Source: Candidatus Tumulicola sp. | Lineage (GTDB): Bacteria; Vulcanimicrobiota; Vulcanimicrobiia; Eremiobacterales; Eremiobacteraceae | Direction of reading: 5' to 3' | DNA: 64,000 bases | Assembly: GCA_035601835.1 (NCBI GenBank) | Contig: DATNNM010000011.1 | Span: 533,323 to 597,322, forward strand | Part shown: positions 1-8,162 of the stretch, one piece after another | How positions within the stretch are numbered: the stretch's first letter is position 1 | How the letters are laid out: every line of letters starts with the position of its first letter | Program-made: the position numbers and the translations under genes | The notes under the pieces: model-generated | Told to the model about the DNA's origin: nothing | Databases searched by the model: none | Seen by the model: only the letters and a program-made list of their open reading frames with translations

Positions 1-114
1 TCGCTGCTGTTCAATCCTGATAAGATATTCCCGTCAAGCCGTCGCTGCGCCGAATTGCTCGAACTGGCCGCGGGCGGCACGCGCGCCGCTATGGAGGCGG
101 GCGCGTGGGTCTAG
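1..114 (+). CDS. glcD: Glycolate oxidase subunit GlcD, 3' end
   Basis: The window opens inside this gene; only the last 37 codons and the TAG stop are present. The visible peptide has NPDKIFPS followed by an RRCAE segment, the usual C-terminal signature of the FAD-linked GlcD subunit. GlcD is the catalytic flavoprotein that oxidises glycolate (or D-lactate) and passes electrons to GlcE and GlcF. The next gene starts at 105, inside this one, so the two are translationally coupled. The identification rests on the short tail plus the glcEF genes that follow. Confidence 0.75.
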   Translation, partial: SLLFNPDKIFPSSRRCAELLELAAGGTRAAMEAGAWV

Positions 115-1313
115 CGCCGGCGCTCCACATCGATGGCGTCGTCGCGAGCGGCGTGACGCGCCCCGCCTCGATCGAAGAGCTGTGCTCGACGTTGCGCGAG
201 GCCAATGCCATGCGACTGCGCGTGACGCCGGTCGGCGGGGGCACGCACAGCGACGTCGGCTATCCGGTGGATCGTATCGATCTCGCGGTCGACATGACGG
301 CGTTGTCCGCCGTGAACGAATACGAACCCGACGATCTTACGATTTCCGTTCAAGCCGGCATGCGCGTGGCGGCGCTGGCATCGCTGCTCGAGGCGCGAGG
401 TCAACATCTGCCGCTGGACGTCGAACAGCCAGAGCGCGCGACCATCGGAGGAGCGATCGCCGTAGGGCACGCGGGGCCCCGCCGGTATGGCTTCGGAAGT
501 TTGCGCGACCTGCTCATCGGCCTGCGCGTGGTGCTCGCCGACGGCACGCTCGTGAAGTCCGGCGGCATGGTCGTCAAGAACGTGTCCGGCTACGATCTCA
601 CCAAGCTTCACCATGGCGCGCTCGGGTCGCTGGGGCTCATCGTGGACGCGAATTTCAAACTGCTGAGCGCGCCGAAGCAGCGCACGTTGCTGATCGCGGA
701 ATATCGCTCGCCGTCCATCGCCCTCGAGGCAGCCGCATCGCTTGTCCAAGGCGCGTTGCCCTATAGCGCGGTCGCCGTCACCGGACCTGGAAAGGTCCAT
801 GTCGGTTGCGAAGGGCATATCAAGGACGCGGCTCGCTTGCGAGCGGAGGCGCTCAAGGTCTTGCAGGCCGCGGGCGCTGCGGAAGTGCAGGAGCTGCACG
901 GGACCGCTGATTCGGCCTCTCATTGGGGCAGCATCGGGCCGGCCGCGCGAGGCGAAGCCGAGGTGGTGTTTCGGGTTAATGCGCCCATTGCGGCAATGGC
1001 GGGTTTGACGCGCCAGGCTTTGGAACTCGGCGTCGAGCACGACCTAGTCATGAGCTGGACCGCCGACATGGGCTGCGGCGTGCTCGAACTGGGCGCCGGG
1101 CCGAAGGTGGGCATACCCCGCCTCAACCGATTCTATGAAGCGCTCGCACAGATCGCCGAGCTGGTTCGGGTGAGCCATGGGGCCCCAGACGTTCGCCGAG
1201 AACTACCGGTGTTCGGTCCCGAACCACAGGGGCTTGCGCTGATGCGACTCATCAAAAACCAGTTCGATCCGAACGGGATCTTGAACGTCGGCAAGAATGT
1301 TGGCCGGCTTTAG
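105..1313 (+). CDS. glcE: Glycolate oxidase FAD-binding subunit GlcE
   Basis: This 402-residue protein is a PCMH-type FAD-binding subunit of glycolate oxidase. The FAD pyrophosphate loop is visible near residues 40-50 (VTPVGGGTHSD), and the second FAD segment near 113-150 (IGGAIAVGHAGPRRYG, then RDLLIGLRVVLADG). It is somewhat longer than the E. coli protein (about 350 residues). The GTG start at 105 overlaps the glcD stop, and the end overlaps the start of glcF by 17 bases, giving a tight glcDEF operon. The complex oxidises glycolate to glyoxylate and feeds the respiratory chain. A D-lactate or other 2-hydroxyacid dehydrogenase with the same architecture cannot be excluded. Confidence 0.88.
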   Translation: MGLAPALHIDGVVASGVTRPASIEELCSTLREANAMRLRVTPVGGGTHSDVGYPVDRIDLAVDMTALSAVNEYEPDDLTISVQAGMRVAALASLLEARGQHLPLDVEQPERATIGGAIAVGHAGPRRYGFGSLRDLLIGLRVVLADGTLVKSGGMVVKNVSGYDLTKLHHGALGSLGLIVDANFKLLSAPKQRTLLIAEYRSPSIALEAAASLVQGALPYSAVAVTGPGKVHVGCEGHIKDAARLRAEALKVLQAAGAAEVQELHGTADSASHWGSIGPAARGEAEVVFRVNAPIAAMAGLTRQALELGVEHDLVMSWTADMGCGVLELGAGPKVGIPRLNRFYEALAQIAELVRVSHGAPDVRRELPVFGPEPQGLALMRLIKNQFDPNGILNVGKNVGRL

Positions 1314-2709
1314 TCCGCACGACGCGCCGTCGGACGCGATCGTCAATACGTGTATCCGGTGCGGCTTCTGTCTGCCCACCTGCCCGACGTACGTGCTCAC
1401 GCAAGACGAACGGTCATCGCCTCGCGGCCGCATCGGTTTGATCGGTGAAGTCATCGAGGGACGGCTGGGCGTTGACGATGCGACGTTTCGGGCCCAGATG
1501 TTCGAATGCTTGGGGTGTCGCAACTGCGAGCCCGTCTGCCCTTCGGGCGTGGCGTTCGGTGCGCTCTTAGAAGATGCGAGGGCGCAGATAACGCAAGCCG
1601 ACGCAAGTTCACCCGCCGGTAGATTGCGCGCATTGGCGTATGACGTGCTCCTGGGCAACCTATCGACGCTCCGTCTGCTGGCGATCCTCGCGCGCTGGTA
1701 TCGCATCACCGGCTTCCAGCGAATCGTGCGCCGCAGCGGCCTGCTCGAGGTGCTAGGAATCGAGCGGCTCGAGCGGCTCATGCCTGCGATCGAAAATACG
1801 CCGTTCGACGCCGACGGTTCGACCTGGCTGCCCAGCGCCGGCAGGCCCAAAGGCAAGGTCGCACTGTTTTGCGGCTGCGTCATGAGCGTCGCCTTCGCAA
1901 ACGTCCACAAGGCCACGGTGCGAGTCCTCAACGTCAACGGCTGGGCGGTCGAGGCGACGCGTGATCAGGGATGCTGCGGCGCGCTGCACGTGCATGCGGG
2001 CTTTAAGGATCGCGCACGCGAGCTCGCCCGGAAGACCATCGCCGCATTCGAGCGCTCCTCGGCGCAATTCATCGTCGTCAACGCCGCGGGTTGCGGCGCG
2101 CAGCTCAAAGAGTACGGCCACCTGCTCAAAGACGACCCTTCGTGGGCGCACCGAGCCCAGACGTTCTCCGAGAGGGTGCGCGATTTCAGCGAGCTTCTGG
2201 CTTCCGAGCCGCTCAACTGCGAGGATATGGAAGGCGTTCGCGCGCGCGTGACCTATCAGGATGCCTGCCACCTCGCGCACGCGCAGCGCATCACGCGGGA
2301 GCCGCGAACGCTCATCGACGCGATCCCCGGTGTCGAGCGGATCGAGATGCCCGAATCCGATCGATGCTGCGGCAGCGCCGGCGTCTACAACATCACGCAT
2401 CCGGCATTCGCCGCGCTGCTAGGCGAACGCAAGCTAGCCGCAGCCGCATCCGTTGGAGCCGAGCGCATCGTCACCACGAATCCCGGCTGCCAGATGCAGC
2501 TCGAGGCCGAAGCCGCACGCATCGGAGGCCTGCGCGTTCAGCATATCGCGCAGCTGCTTGACGAGTCATATGGAGTGGCCGGCGTCACTCCTGACGCGAC
2601 GGACGGCGCGCGTAGGCCGTCATCCGGAGGATTGCACGTCACGCTCGGCGCAATCGCAGCCGTTGGGGTGGCCGCGCTCTTAGTGCGCAGCCTATTACGG
2701 TCGAAATGA
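1297..2709 (+). CDS. glcF: Glycolate oxidase iron-sulfur subunit GlcF, with C-terminal membrane helix
   Basis: This 470-residue protein is the electron-transfer subunit of glycolate oxidase. Two [4Fe-4S] motifs are visible, CIRCGFCLPTCP (residues 19-30) and CLGCRNCEPVCP (about 71-82). Two CCG domains follow, with CGCVMS...GCCGALH (about 192-228) and DACHLAH...CCGSAGVY (about 328-365). It is longer than the roughly 400-residue E. coli protein because of a tail: a polar linker and then a hydrophobic stretch (about residues 448-464) ending in RSLLRSK. This looks like a C-terminal membrane anchor, which I infer would dock the complex to the membrane. The ATG at 1297 lies within glcE and the stop overlaps the next gene (ATGA). 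Confidence 0.9.
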   Translation: MLAGFSPHDAPSDAIVNTCIRCGFCLPTCPTYVLTQDERSSPRGRIGLIGEVIEGRLGVDDATFRAQMFECLGCRNCEPVCPSGVAFGALLEDARAQITQADASSPAGRLRALAYDVLLGNLSTLRLLAILARWYRITGFQRIVRRSGLLEVLGIERLERLMPAIENTPFDADGSTWLPSAGRPKGKVALFCGCVMSVAFANVHKATVRVLNVNGWAVEATRDQGCCGALHVHAGFKDRARELARKTIAAFERSSAQFIVVNAAGCGAQLKEYGHLLKDDPSWAHRAQTFSERVRDFSELLASEPLNCEDMEGVRARVTYQDACHLAHAQRITREPRTLIDAIPGVERIEMPESDRCCGSAGVYNITHPAFAALLGERKLAAAASVGAERIVTTNPGCQMQLEAEAARIGGLRVQHIAQLLDESYGVAGVTPDATDGARRPSSGGLHVTLGAIAAVGVAALLVRSLLRSK

Positions 2710-3473
2710 ACGCGCACAAACCGTACTTCGTACAGCTCTCCGACACGCATCTGTTCGCCGACGCGACGCAAACGTTGTGGGGCGTTTCGCCGGATCGCGA
2801 ATTGGATCGCGTCGTCGCGGCGTTGCTGGCGATGGAGACGCCGCCCGCGTTCGCGCTCGTGACCGGAGACTGCTCCGGGGATGGCAGCGAGACTTCGTAT
2901 CGTCGCCTTGCGGAAAAACTGCGGCCGTTGAACGCGCCGGTCTACTACGCGCCGGGCAACCACGACGATCCGTCGCTCATGGCTAAGCTCTTCTCGCGGC
3001 GCACGCTCGGTGCCGGCGAGAAACTGACGCAGGTGATGCAGTCCGGCGGTTGGCGCTTCGTCTTGTTGGACAGCTCGGTCGCGGGCAAAGATCAGGGAAC
3101 GCTCGGCGACGATCAACTCGCCTGGCTTCGCGACACGTTGGCTCGAGAGCCGAAAGCCGCGACCATGGTCGTCGTGCATCATAACCCGTTGCCGATCGGT
3201 TCGCAGTGGCTGGACACGATGACGATCAGCGACGCGCGGGAATTGCTCGAGATCTTGGACGCCGCGCCCCAAGTGCACGCCGTGCTGTACGGCCACGTCC
3301 ATCAGGAATGCGCGACCAAGCGTGGCCCGACCGCGTACATGAGCGCGCCGTCGACCTTTTTCCAGTTCAAACCGGGCGCCGCGAGCTTTTGCTCGGATGG
3401 ACTTCCGCCCGGCGCGCGTCTTGTGAACCTCAACGGCGCCAGTTTCTCGACGTCGATCCTGCGCGTTTCTTAA
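2706..3473 (+). CDS. CpdA-like metallophosphoesterase
   Basis: This 255-residue calcineurin-like phosphoesterase carries all the metal-binding motifs in order: QLSDTHLF (near residue 10), GDCSGDGSE (near 54), GNHDD (near 83), VVHHNP (near 157) and YGHVHQE (near 197). Size and motif spacing match the class III 3',5'-cyclic-nucleotide phosphodiesterases (CpdA/Icc). These hydrolyse cAMP or related phosphodiesters in the cytoplasm with a dinuclear metal centre. The ATG overlaps the glcF stop by four bases, so the gene is probably the last of the glc operon. The true substrate cannot be read from the sequence. Confidence 0.8.
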   Translation: MNAHKPYFVQLSDTHLFADATQTLWGVSPDRELDRVVAALLAMETPPAFALVTGDCSGDGSETSYRRLAEKLRPLNAPVYYAPGNHDDPSLMAKLFSRRTLGAGEKLTQVMQSGGWRFVLLDSSVAGKDQGTLGDDQLAWLRDTLAREPKAATMVVVHHNPLPIGSQWLDTMTISDARELLEILDAAPQVHAVLYGHVHQECATKRGPTAYMSAPSTFFQFKPGAASFCSDGLPPGARLVNLNGASFSTSILRVS

Positions 3474-3482
3474 GAAGGCAAA

Positions 3483-3545
3483 CTAGTAGCCATGGGCCTT
3501 GTAGCCACGGCCCTTTGCGCCGGCCGCTGGGCTTTGAGGGCCCAT
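3483..3545. repeat. Degenerate palindromic element cluster
   Basis: This noncoding stretch downstream of the phosphoesterase contains TGTAGCCACGG at 3500-3510 and a flanking long-range inverted pair (ATGGGCC at 3492 and GGCCCAT at 3539). GTAGCCACGG also occurs, on the other strand, in the well-formed hairpin at 24594-24619, so this looks like a decayed copy of the same dispersed family. A further TGTAG is at 3582. Confidence 0.35.
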
Positions 3546-3607
3546 TTGCCGATGAAGAAAGAAACGCGGTTGCGAGGGGTTTGTAGACCGCAAGGGGGGC
3601 TCTTTTT

Positions 3608-4057
3608 TTGCCCAGGTCAAGACGGTGGACGACGGAGATCGGGCCGCACGAGACCAGCACGTACACCCGCGGCACCACCAAATGGGAACCAACGCTTGCC
3701 TTTCCGAAAGCGGGCGCGCATCGCGCCACTATCGGCGATCGCCTCTTCGCCGAGGTCCACATCGACGTCAAGGTGCAGCAAGAGCGCGATAGCGCGAACC
3801 ACGACCCGTTCGACGGGTCGAGCGCGCGCAGTTCCCAGCCTTTCCTCGAGAGCATCGTGTATGACTACCTGGGCGTCGAACACGGCGATACCCTGACGAT
3901 CCGCGAAACATCCCGGCAAGGCGACCGGCTCGAGCGCTCGATGTTGTACGTCCGCCTTAATCCGGACGGCCCGACAAAAGTGCGCTTCGCTTCCGGAGTC
4001 GTGAGCATCATCGTGGACGATGAGCAAGTGGCCATCGTGCGCTGGCTGGGGGTCTAA
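3608..4057 (+). CDS. Hypothetical protein, possibly truncated at its start
   Basis: I do not recognise this 149-residue frame. The body looks coding (for example VVSIIVDDEQVAIVRWLGV at the end) and it has no signal peptide or membrane helix. The only start before residue 56 is a TTG at 3608 inside a T-rich run directly after a degenerate repeat cluster, and an in-frame TAG lies at 3584. No ribosome-binding site is evident. The gene may be intact with a weak start, or may have lost its 5' end when the repeats accumulated. It sits alone between the glc operon and the mannosidase. Confidence 0.45.
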   Translation: MPRSRRWTTEIGPHETSTYTRGTTKWEPTLAFPKAGAHRATIGDRLFAEVHIDVKVQQERDSANHDPFDGSSARSSQPFLESIVYDYLGVEHGDTLTIRETSRQGDRLERSMLYVRLNPDGPTKVRFASGVVSIIVDDEQVAIVRWLGV

Positions 4058-4129
4058 AAAGCCGGTCCGGCCACCGGGACTAGCCACGTAGGACTTTTGT
4101 CCACAAGCCCCAAACACGTGTTCTATTCG

Positions 4130-5269
4130 ATGCACTGGATAACAGCCCTCATGGGTGTGTTGACGGTGGCGGTTGTGGCAGTCCCTGCTCAACCGCTCAA
4201 TGTAGCGTCCATCTACCATCGCGCCGCGAATCTCAACGCGGCGCTTTTTTTCGTCACGAGCGACAATACCACGTACGTCAGCACCGGCGATATCAATGCG
4301 ATGTACCTGCGGGATTCCAGCATTCAGGCGCTGTCAGTGCTCCACAATCGAAGACTCGTGCGCGGGGTGATCGCACGACAGGAGCGCCTCATCATCCTCG
4401 ACCCCTATGCCAACTCGTTCTACAGCAACTACATGGTGCGGGAGCGCAAGTTCGAGCTTGACTCGCTGTGCTACCCGGTGATGCTGGTCGCCAAGTATGC
4501 GCGAGCCACGGGCGATCGCTCCGTCTTCGATCCGCCGCTGTGGTACGAGCTGCGCGCCGTGCTCAACATACTCGAGATCGAACAAAATCACGCGCACTCG
4601 CATTATCGTCATAACGAACATCACATCGGCCGCGGTACCGGGTTCATTTGGAGCGGGTTCAGGCCAAGCGACGAACCGCAATCCTACAATTTCAACGTGC
4701 CCGAGAATATGTTCGCGACCGTGACGCTGCGCGTCATGGCGCGCCTTTTCCGCGACAACTACCGCGATGAGGAAGATGCCCGACGCGCGGAGGCGGTCGC
4801 GTCGGCCGCCGAGGATGCGATCGAGCGTGGAGCTATTTTCAAGACGACGTTCGGGCGCATCTACGCGTATGAGGTCGATGGCCTCGGTCATGCGGTGTTC
4901 TTGGATGACGCCAACACACCGAGTCTGCTCTCGATACCGTTGCTCGGCTACCATGCGGACCCAGGCGTCTACGCGGCGACGCGGCGCTTCGTGCTGAGTC
5001 GAGCCAACCCATACTACTATGAGGGGCGTGTGGCGTCCGGCATCGGCAGCTCGCACACGCCGCCCGGCTACGTATGGCCGCTGGCGCTCGTGGTCCAATA
5101 CCGCACGGCGCGCGGCCAGCACGAACGCAGCACGGTGTTGCGCGAACTAGCGGGCTCCAGCATCGGCGATGGCGCTCTGCACGAGTCGTTCGACGTGAAC
5201 GACCCGCATAAGTTCACGCGCGATAATTTCGGCTGGGTAAACGCGCTTTTCGTCCAGACGTTCCGCTGA
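4130..5269 (+). CDS. Secreted GH125 exo-alpha-1,6-mannosidase-like enzyme
   Basis: The protein resembles metal-independent alpha-mannosidases of glycoside hydrolase family 125. Visible family motifs are STGDINAMYLRDS, a GFIWSGFRPSDE segment, FNVPENMFA, LDDANTPSLLSIPLLGY and GIGSSHTPPGYVWPL, spread over the whole length as expected for an (alpha/alpha)6 barrel. I chose the ATG at 4130 (379 residues) because it begins a good signal peptide (MHWITALMGVLTVAVVAVPA). The longer frame from TTG at 4097 would begin in a repeat-like region. The enzyme probably trims mannose from the non-reducing end of external mannans or glycoproteins. A hairpin with a T-tract follows the stop. Confidence 0.85.
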   Translation: MHWITALMGVLTVAVVAVPAQPLNVASIYHRAANLNAALFFVTSDNTTYVSTGDINAMYLRDSSIQALSVLHNRRLVRGVIARQERLIILDPYANSFYSNYMVRERKFELDSLCYPVMLVAKYARATGDRSVFDPPLWYELRAVLNILEIEQNHAHSHYRHNEHHIGRGTGFIWSGFRPSDEPQSYNFNVPENMFATVTLRVMARLFRDNYRDEEDARRAEAVASAAEDAIERGAIFKTTFGRIYAYEVDGLGHAVFLDDANTPSLLSIPLLGYHADPGVYAATRRFVLSRANPYYYEGRVASGIGSSHTPPGYVWPLALVVQYRTARGQHERSTVLRELAGSSIGDGALHESFDVNDPHKFTRDNFGWVNALFVQTFR

Positions 5270-5283
5270 CATCACACACCTGA

Positions 5284-5310
5284 TGTAGCGTTCCGAGCGA
5301 AGCTCGGAGC
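5284..5310. repeat. Dispersed palindromic element, intergenic copy
   Basis: TGTAG at 5284-5288 is followed by a perfect 7-base inverted repeat, TCCGAGC (5292-5298) and GCTCGGA (5302-5308), with a GAA loop. The first 18 bases match the copy inside nuoG (36074-36091) except at one position, which ties the two together as one repeat family. Confidence 0.65.
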
Positions 5311-5329
5311 CGGTTGACCCCTGAAGAAC

Positions 5330-5360
5330 AACGGGACCTTTTAGGTTCCGTTAGTTTTTT
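5330..5360 (+). terminator. Rho-independent terminator after GH125 gene
   Basis: A 9-bp stem (AACGGGACC with GGTTCCGTT, one G-T pair) around a TTTTA loop at 5330-5352 is followed by TAG and a run of six T. It lies 60 bases after the mannosidase stop. The stem has the same style as the dispersed palindromic elements and may be derived from one. Confidence 0.6.
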
Positions 5361-5400
5361 CCGCGCGATCTAGAGGTCGCACACTACACGATGAGTCATC

Positions 5401-5422
5401 GGGACTTGAAGGTCCCGCTCCA
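5401..5422. repeat. Palindromic element, partial intergenic copy
   Basis: GGGAC and GTCCC form a short stem (5401-5416) followed by GCTCCAC. A similar ATCCCGCTCCAC tail follows the gene ending at 48619. It lies between the mannosidase and the convergent ETF-QO gene. Confidence 0.4.
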
Positions 5423-5444
5423 CGATCAGGGTCAGTTAGACCAA

Positions 5445-7181
5445 TTACAGGCCGGTGTAGACCGGGCCGCCGCCGCCTTCCGGCGGGACCCAATCGATGA
5501 TCTGATACGGATCCATGATATCGCACGTCTTGCAATGCACGCAATTGGCGAAGTTGATCTGCAGCCGCTTGCCGGAATCCGCAAAGCCTTCTTTGGAGAT
5601 CTGCGCCGCGCCGACAGCGGCCGGGATCATCTCGTACACGTTGGCCGGGCAGAAATACTGGCATGGATTGCCATACTCGTGCGCGCATCGCGTGGCGCAG
5701 ATGTCCGTATCCGCCACATGCAGATGGTTCGGCGTGTTCTCATCGTGCGTCGTGCCGCTCTTGAAGACGTCGTCGAGTTTGCCGAACGTCAACTTGCCGT
5801 CGTACTTGGGCCGCTCGAAGCCCGGCACGTTCCGGCCGAAGTAATCGACCAGCTTTTCCATGCGCTCGTGGCCGGCTTTGCCCGGCAGTCGGTTTCGGAC
5901 GCCGAAACCCATGCCGCCCGTCACCATGCCCAGCGCCACGTTGATCATGCCGGCTAAGCGCAGGCCGTCAAAACCCTGATGGAAGTTGCGGGCGGGATAG
6001 AGGTCGTTGCGGATCCAGGACCGGTTGACGCGCTGCTCGTGGCCCGCCAGTTTCGCGGCGGAGGCGTCGCCCGAGACGACCGCTTCGTATGCCGTCTCCG
6101 CGGAAAGCATGCCGGATTTCATCGCGAGGTGGATGCCCTTGAGCCGCATCGGATTGAGCATGCCGGCGGTATCCCCGACCAAAAGCACGCCATCTGCGTA
6201 CGGTCTGGGCATGGCGAACCAGCCGCCCTCGGGGATCGCTTTGGCGCCGTACCGGATCATCTGGCCGCCGGCGAGCAGCTTGGCCACGCTCGGATGCGCC
6301 TTGAACTTCTGGAACTCGGCGTGCGGCTCGAGCAGCGGGTTCTTGTAGTCGAGACCGACGACGAAGCCGACGTCCCAGATGTCATCCGCCATCGAGTAGA
6401 TGAAGCCGCCGCCGAACGTTTGGTCGTCGAGCGGGAAGCCAAGCGTATGGATCACTTGACCCTCGGGCGTCGAGCCCTTCGGCATCTGCCATAGTTCCTT
6501 GATGCCGATCGCGTAGACTTGCGGATTTTTGCCCGCGCCGAGGGGCAACCGATGCTCGAGCTGCTTCGCAAGCGTGCCGCGCGGGCCTTCGCCCAGCACC
6601 GTCACTTTCGCGATAAGGTCTGGACCCGGTTCGTAGTTCGCCTTGGGCTGCCCGTTCTTGTCGAGGCCCTTGTCGCCGATGCGCACGCCGATGACGCGTT
6701 CGCCGTCGTACAACAGCTCCTGACCTGGGAATTGAGCGAAGACCTGTACGCCCAGCGCCTCGGCCTGTTCGGCGAGCCACTTCACGATCTTGTTCAACGA
6801 AGCGACGTACTTGCCGTGGTTGTTCAGCATCGGCGGCATGATCGGCGCCTTCATGTGGCCCTTTGGGTTCATGAACCACAAAGCGTCAGTGGCGACCGGG
6901 CCCTCGACGGGGCAACCTGCCGCCAGAAAATCGCCGAAGAGTTCGCGCATGCTGCGCGGGTCCATCACCGCGCCGGAAATGCCATGGTCGCCGATGTTCT
7001 TGGCCTTGTCGATGACCAGGATATTGTCGGTGGAAAGTTCAGGCCCGCTGCGCGTGCCCGCTTTCACGGCCGCGTTGTGTTCGCGGTACAGCTGTGCCAA
7101 GCGGATCGCGCCGGCAAGACCGGCGGGGCCGGCGCCGACGAAGACGACGTCGAGTTCGAGAAGATCTCGTTGTGCTGCCAT
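5445..7181 (-). CDS. Electron transfer flavoprotein-ubiquinone oxidoreductase
   Basis: This 578-residue protein moves electrons from reduced ETF (from fatty-acid and amino-acid dehydrogenases) into the membrane quinone pool. The N-terminal FAD loop is clear (VFVGAGPAGLAGAIRLAQ, near residue 14). The C-terminal domain has the [4Fe-4S] ligands: a CPANVYEMIP segment and, near residue 550, CVHCKTCDIMDP followed by WVPPEGGGGP, the family hallmark. Length is normal for the family. No etfAB genes are in the window. The stop faces the mannosidase gene across a repeat-rich gap. With complex I nearby, it shows an aerobic quinone-based chain. Confidence 0.95.
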   Translation of the reverse strand: MAAQRDLLELDVVFVGAGPAGLAGAIRLAQLYREHNAAVKAGTRSGPELSTDNILVIDKAKNIGDHGISGAVMDPRSMRELFGDFLAAGCPVEGPVATDALWFMNPKGHMKAPIMPPMLNNHGKYVASLNKIVKWLAEQAEALGVQVFAQFPGQELLYDGERVIGVRIGDKGLDKNGQPKANYEPGPDLIAKVTVLGEGPRGTLAKQLEHRLPLGAGKNPQVYAIGIKELWQMPKGSTPEGQVIHTLGFPLDDQTFGGGFIYSMADDIWDVGFVVGLDYKNPLLEPHAEFQKFKAHPSVAKLLAGGQMIRYGAKAIPEGGWFAMPRPYADGVLLVGDTAGMLNPMRLKGIHLAMKSGMLSAETAYEAVVSGDASAAKLAGHEQRVNRSWIRNDLYPARNFHQGFDGLRLAGMINVALGMVTGGMGFGVRNRLPGKAGHERMEKLVDYFGRNVPGFERPKYDGKLTFGKLDDVFKSGTTHDENTPNHLHVADTDICATRCAHEYGNPCQYFCPANVYEMIPAAVGAAQISKEGFADSGKRLQINFANCVHCKTCDIMDPYQIIDWVPPEGGGGPVYTGL

Positions 7182-7214
7182 TGTCCTGTCGCCGGCTCCC
7201 TGCGGGAGTGAGGC

Positions 7215-8120
7215 CTACAAAAGCGCCCCGCTGGACTTTGCGACCATCGCCCCGTTGCCTTGCGCGGAGACGGTGTAGTCGCCATTGGGCAAAGCTTTGC
7301 CCTTGTACGACATCACCACGCTGATGAAGCCGGTCGTGGTCCGCGGCGGCAGCGCCAAAACGATATGGATCTTTTGCGGCGTGCCCTTCGGGACCGTCAT
7401 CGCGAAGCCGTCGATGTTGACTTTAGCGGTGCCCGCGTTCGTCAGCGCAAATGTCACTTCGTAGTGCGGCCCTCCCTCGGCCACCACAATGCGAGAAACC
7501 TCGACGCCGTCGATGCTCGTGCTGCCCTTCGGGTCCTTGTCGTCGAGCGGCACGAACGGCGTATCGATGGGCGGGAGGTCCACGCTCGTCTGCACGACGA
7601 TTTTGCCCTTGTCGTCCGTGAACGCAAGGCTCAACTGCTTGGCCGCGGCGAGATCTTTCTTGGGTTTGAACGCGACCAGCGCGACGTCGGATGTGGCGTT
7701 CGCCCCGGCGGTGATTTTGAGCGGAGCCTCGCCGACGACATCCTTATCCAGCACGGCGGTGACCTTCGTCAGTACGACCGGAGTGTTCGTGCCGTTCCTC
7801 AGTGCGAATGCGAGCTCCACAAAGCGCGTGGCCTTTGCCGGATCCGGGTCTGAGCCGTCGTACGCATAACGCGCTGACGCGCCCGCGACGCCCAAGGTCG
7901 CGGACCCGCTCGACAAAGGACCCGGAGAAGCGCCCAGAAGACCCGATGCCAAGGGACCGGGCGAACCGGTTTGTCCTGATGCGACCGAAGGGCTCTGCGC
8001 GCCAGCCGGGTACGCGGGCACCGGCGGCGCGCCGAAGCCGGCATTTTGGCTGCAGCCCGCGGTCACGAAGAGGGCGGCCAAGAAGGCGCCCCCCAGTGAA
8101 ATGTGTAGGCGAAAAGACAT
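7215..8120 (-). CDS. Putative lipoprotein, function unknown
   Basis: This 301-residue protein starts with a hydrophobic segment ending in a lipobox (FVTAGC, Cys at residue 23), then a Pro/Gly/Ser-rich linker to about residue 80. The rest looks like two beta-sandwich modules: segments such as FVELAFALRNGTNTPVVLTK and YEVTFALTNAGTAKVNIDG resemble the FxxN arrangement of Ig-like or FxLYD-type domains. It should be membrane-anchored on the periplasmic side. It lies 33 bases upstream of the ETF-QO start on the same strand. I do not recognise a specific family. Confidence 0.75.
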   Translation of the reverse strand: MSFRLHISLGGAFLAALFVTAGCSQNAGFGAPPVPAYPAGAQSPSVASGQTGSPGPLASGLLGASPGPLSSGSATLGVAGASARYAYDGSDPDPAKATRFVELAFALRNGTNTPVVLTKVTAVLDKDVVGEAPLKITAGANATSDVALVAFKPKKDLAAAKQLSLAFTDDKGKIVVQTSVDLPPIDTPFVPLDDKDPKGSTSIDGVEVSRIVVAEGGPHYEVTFALTNAGTAKVNIDGFAMTVPKGTPQKIHIVLALPPRTTTGFISVVMSYKGKALPNGDYTVSAQGNGAMVAKSSGALL

Positions 8121-8162
8121 AGGCGCAGGTGATTCGGTGAGCCGCCTTGCCGCGCCTCCGCC

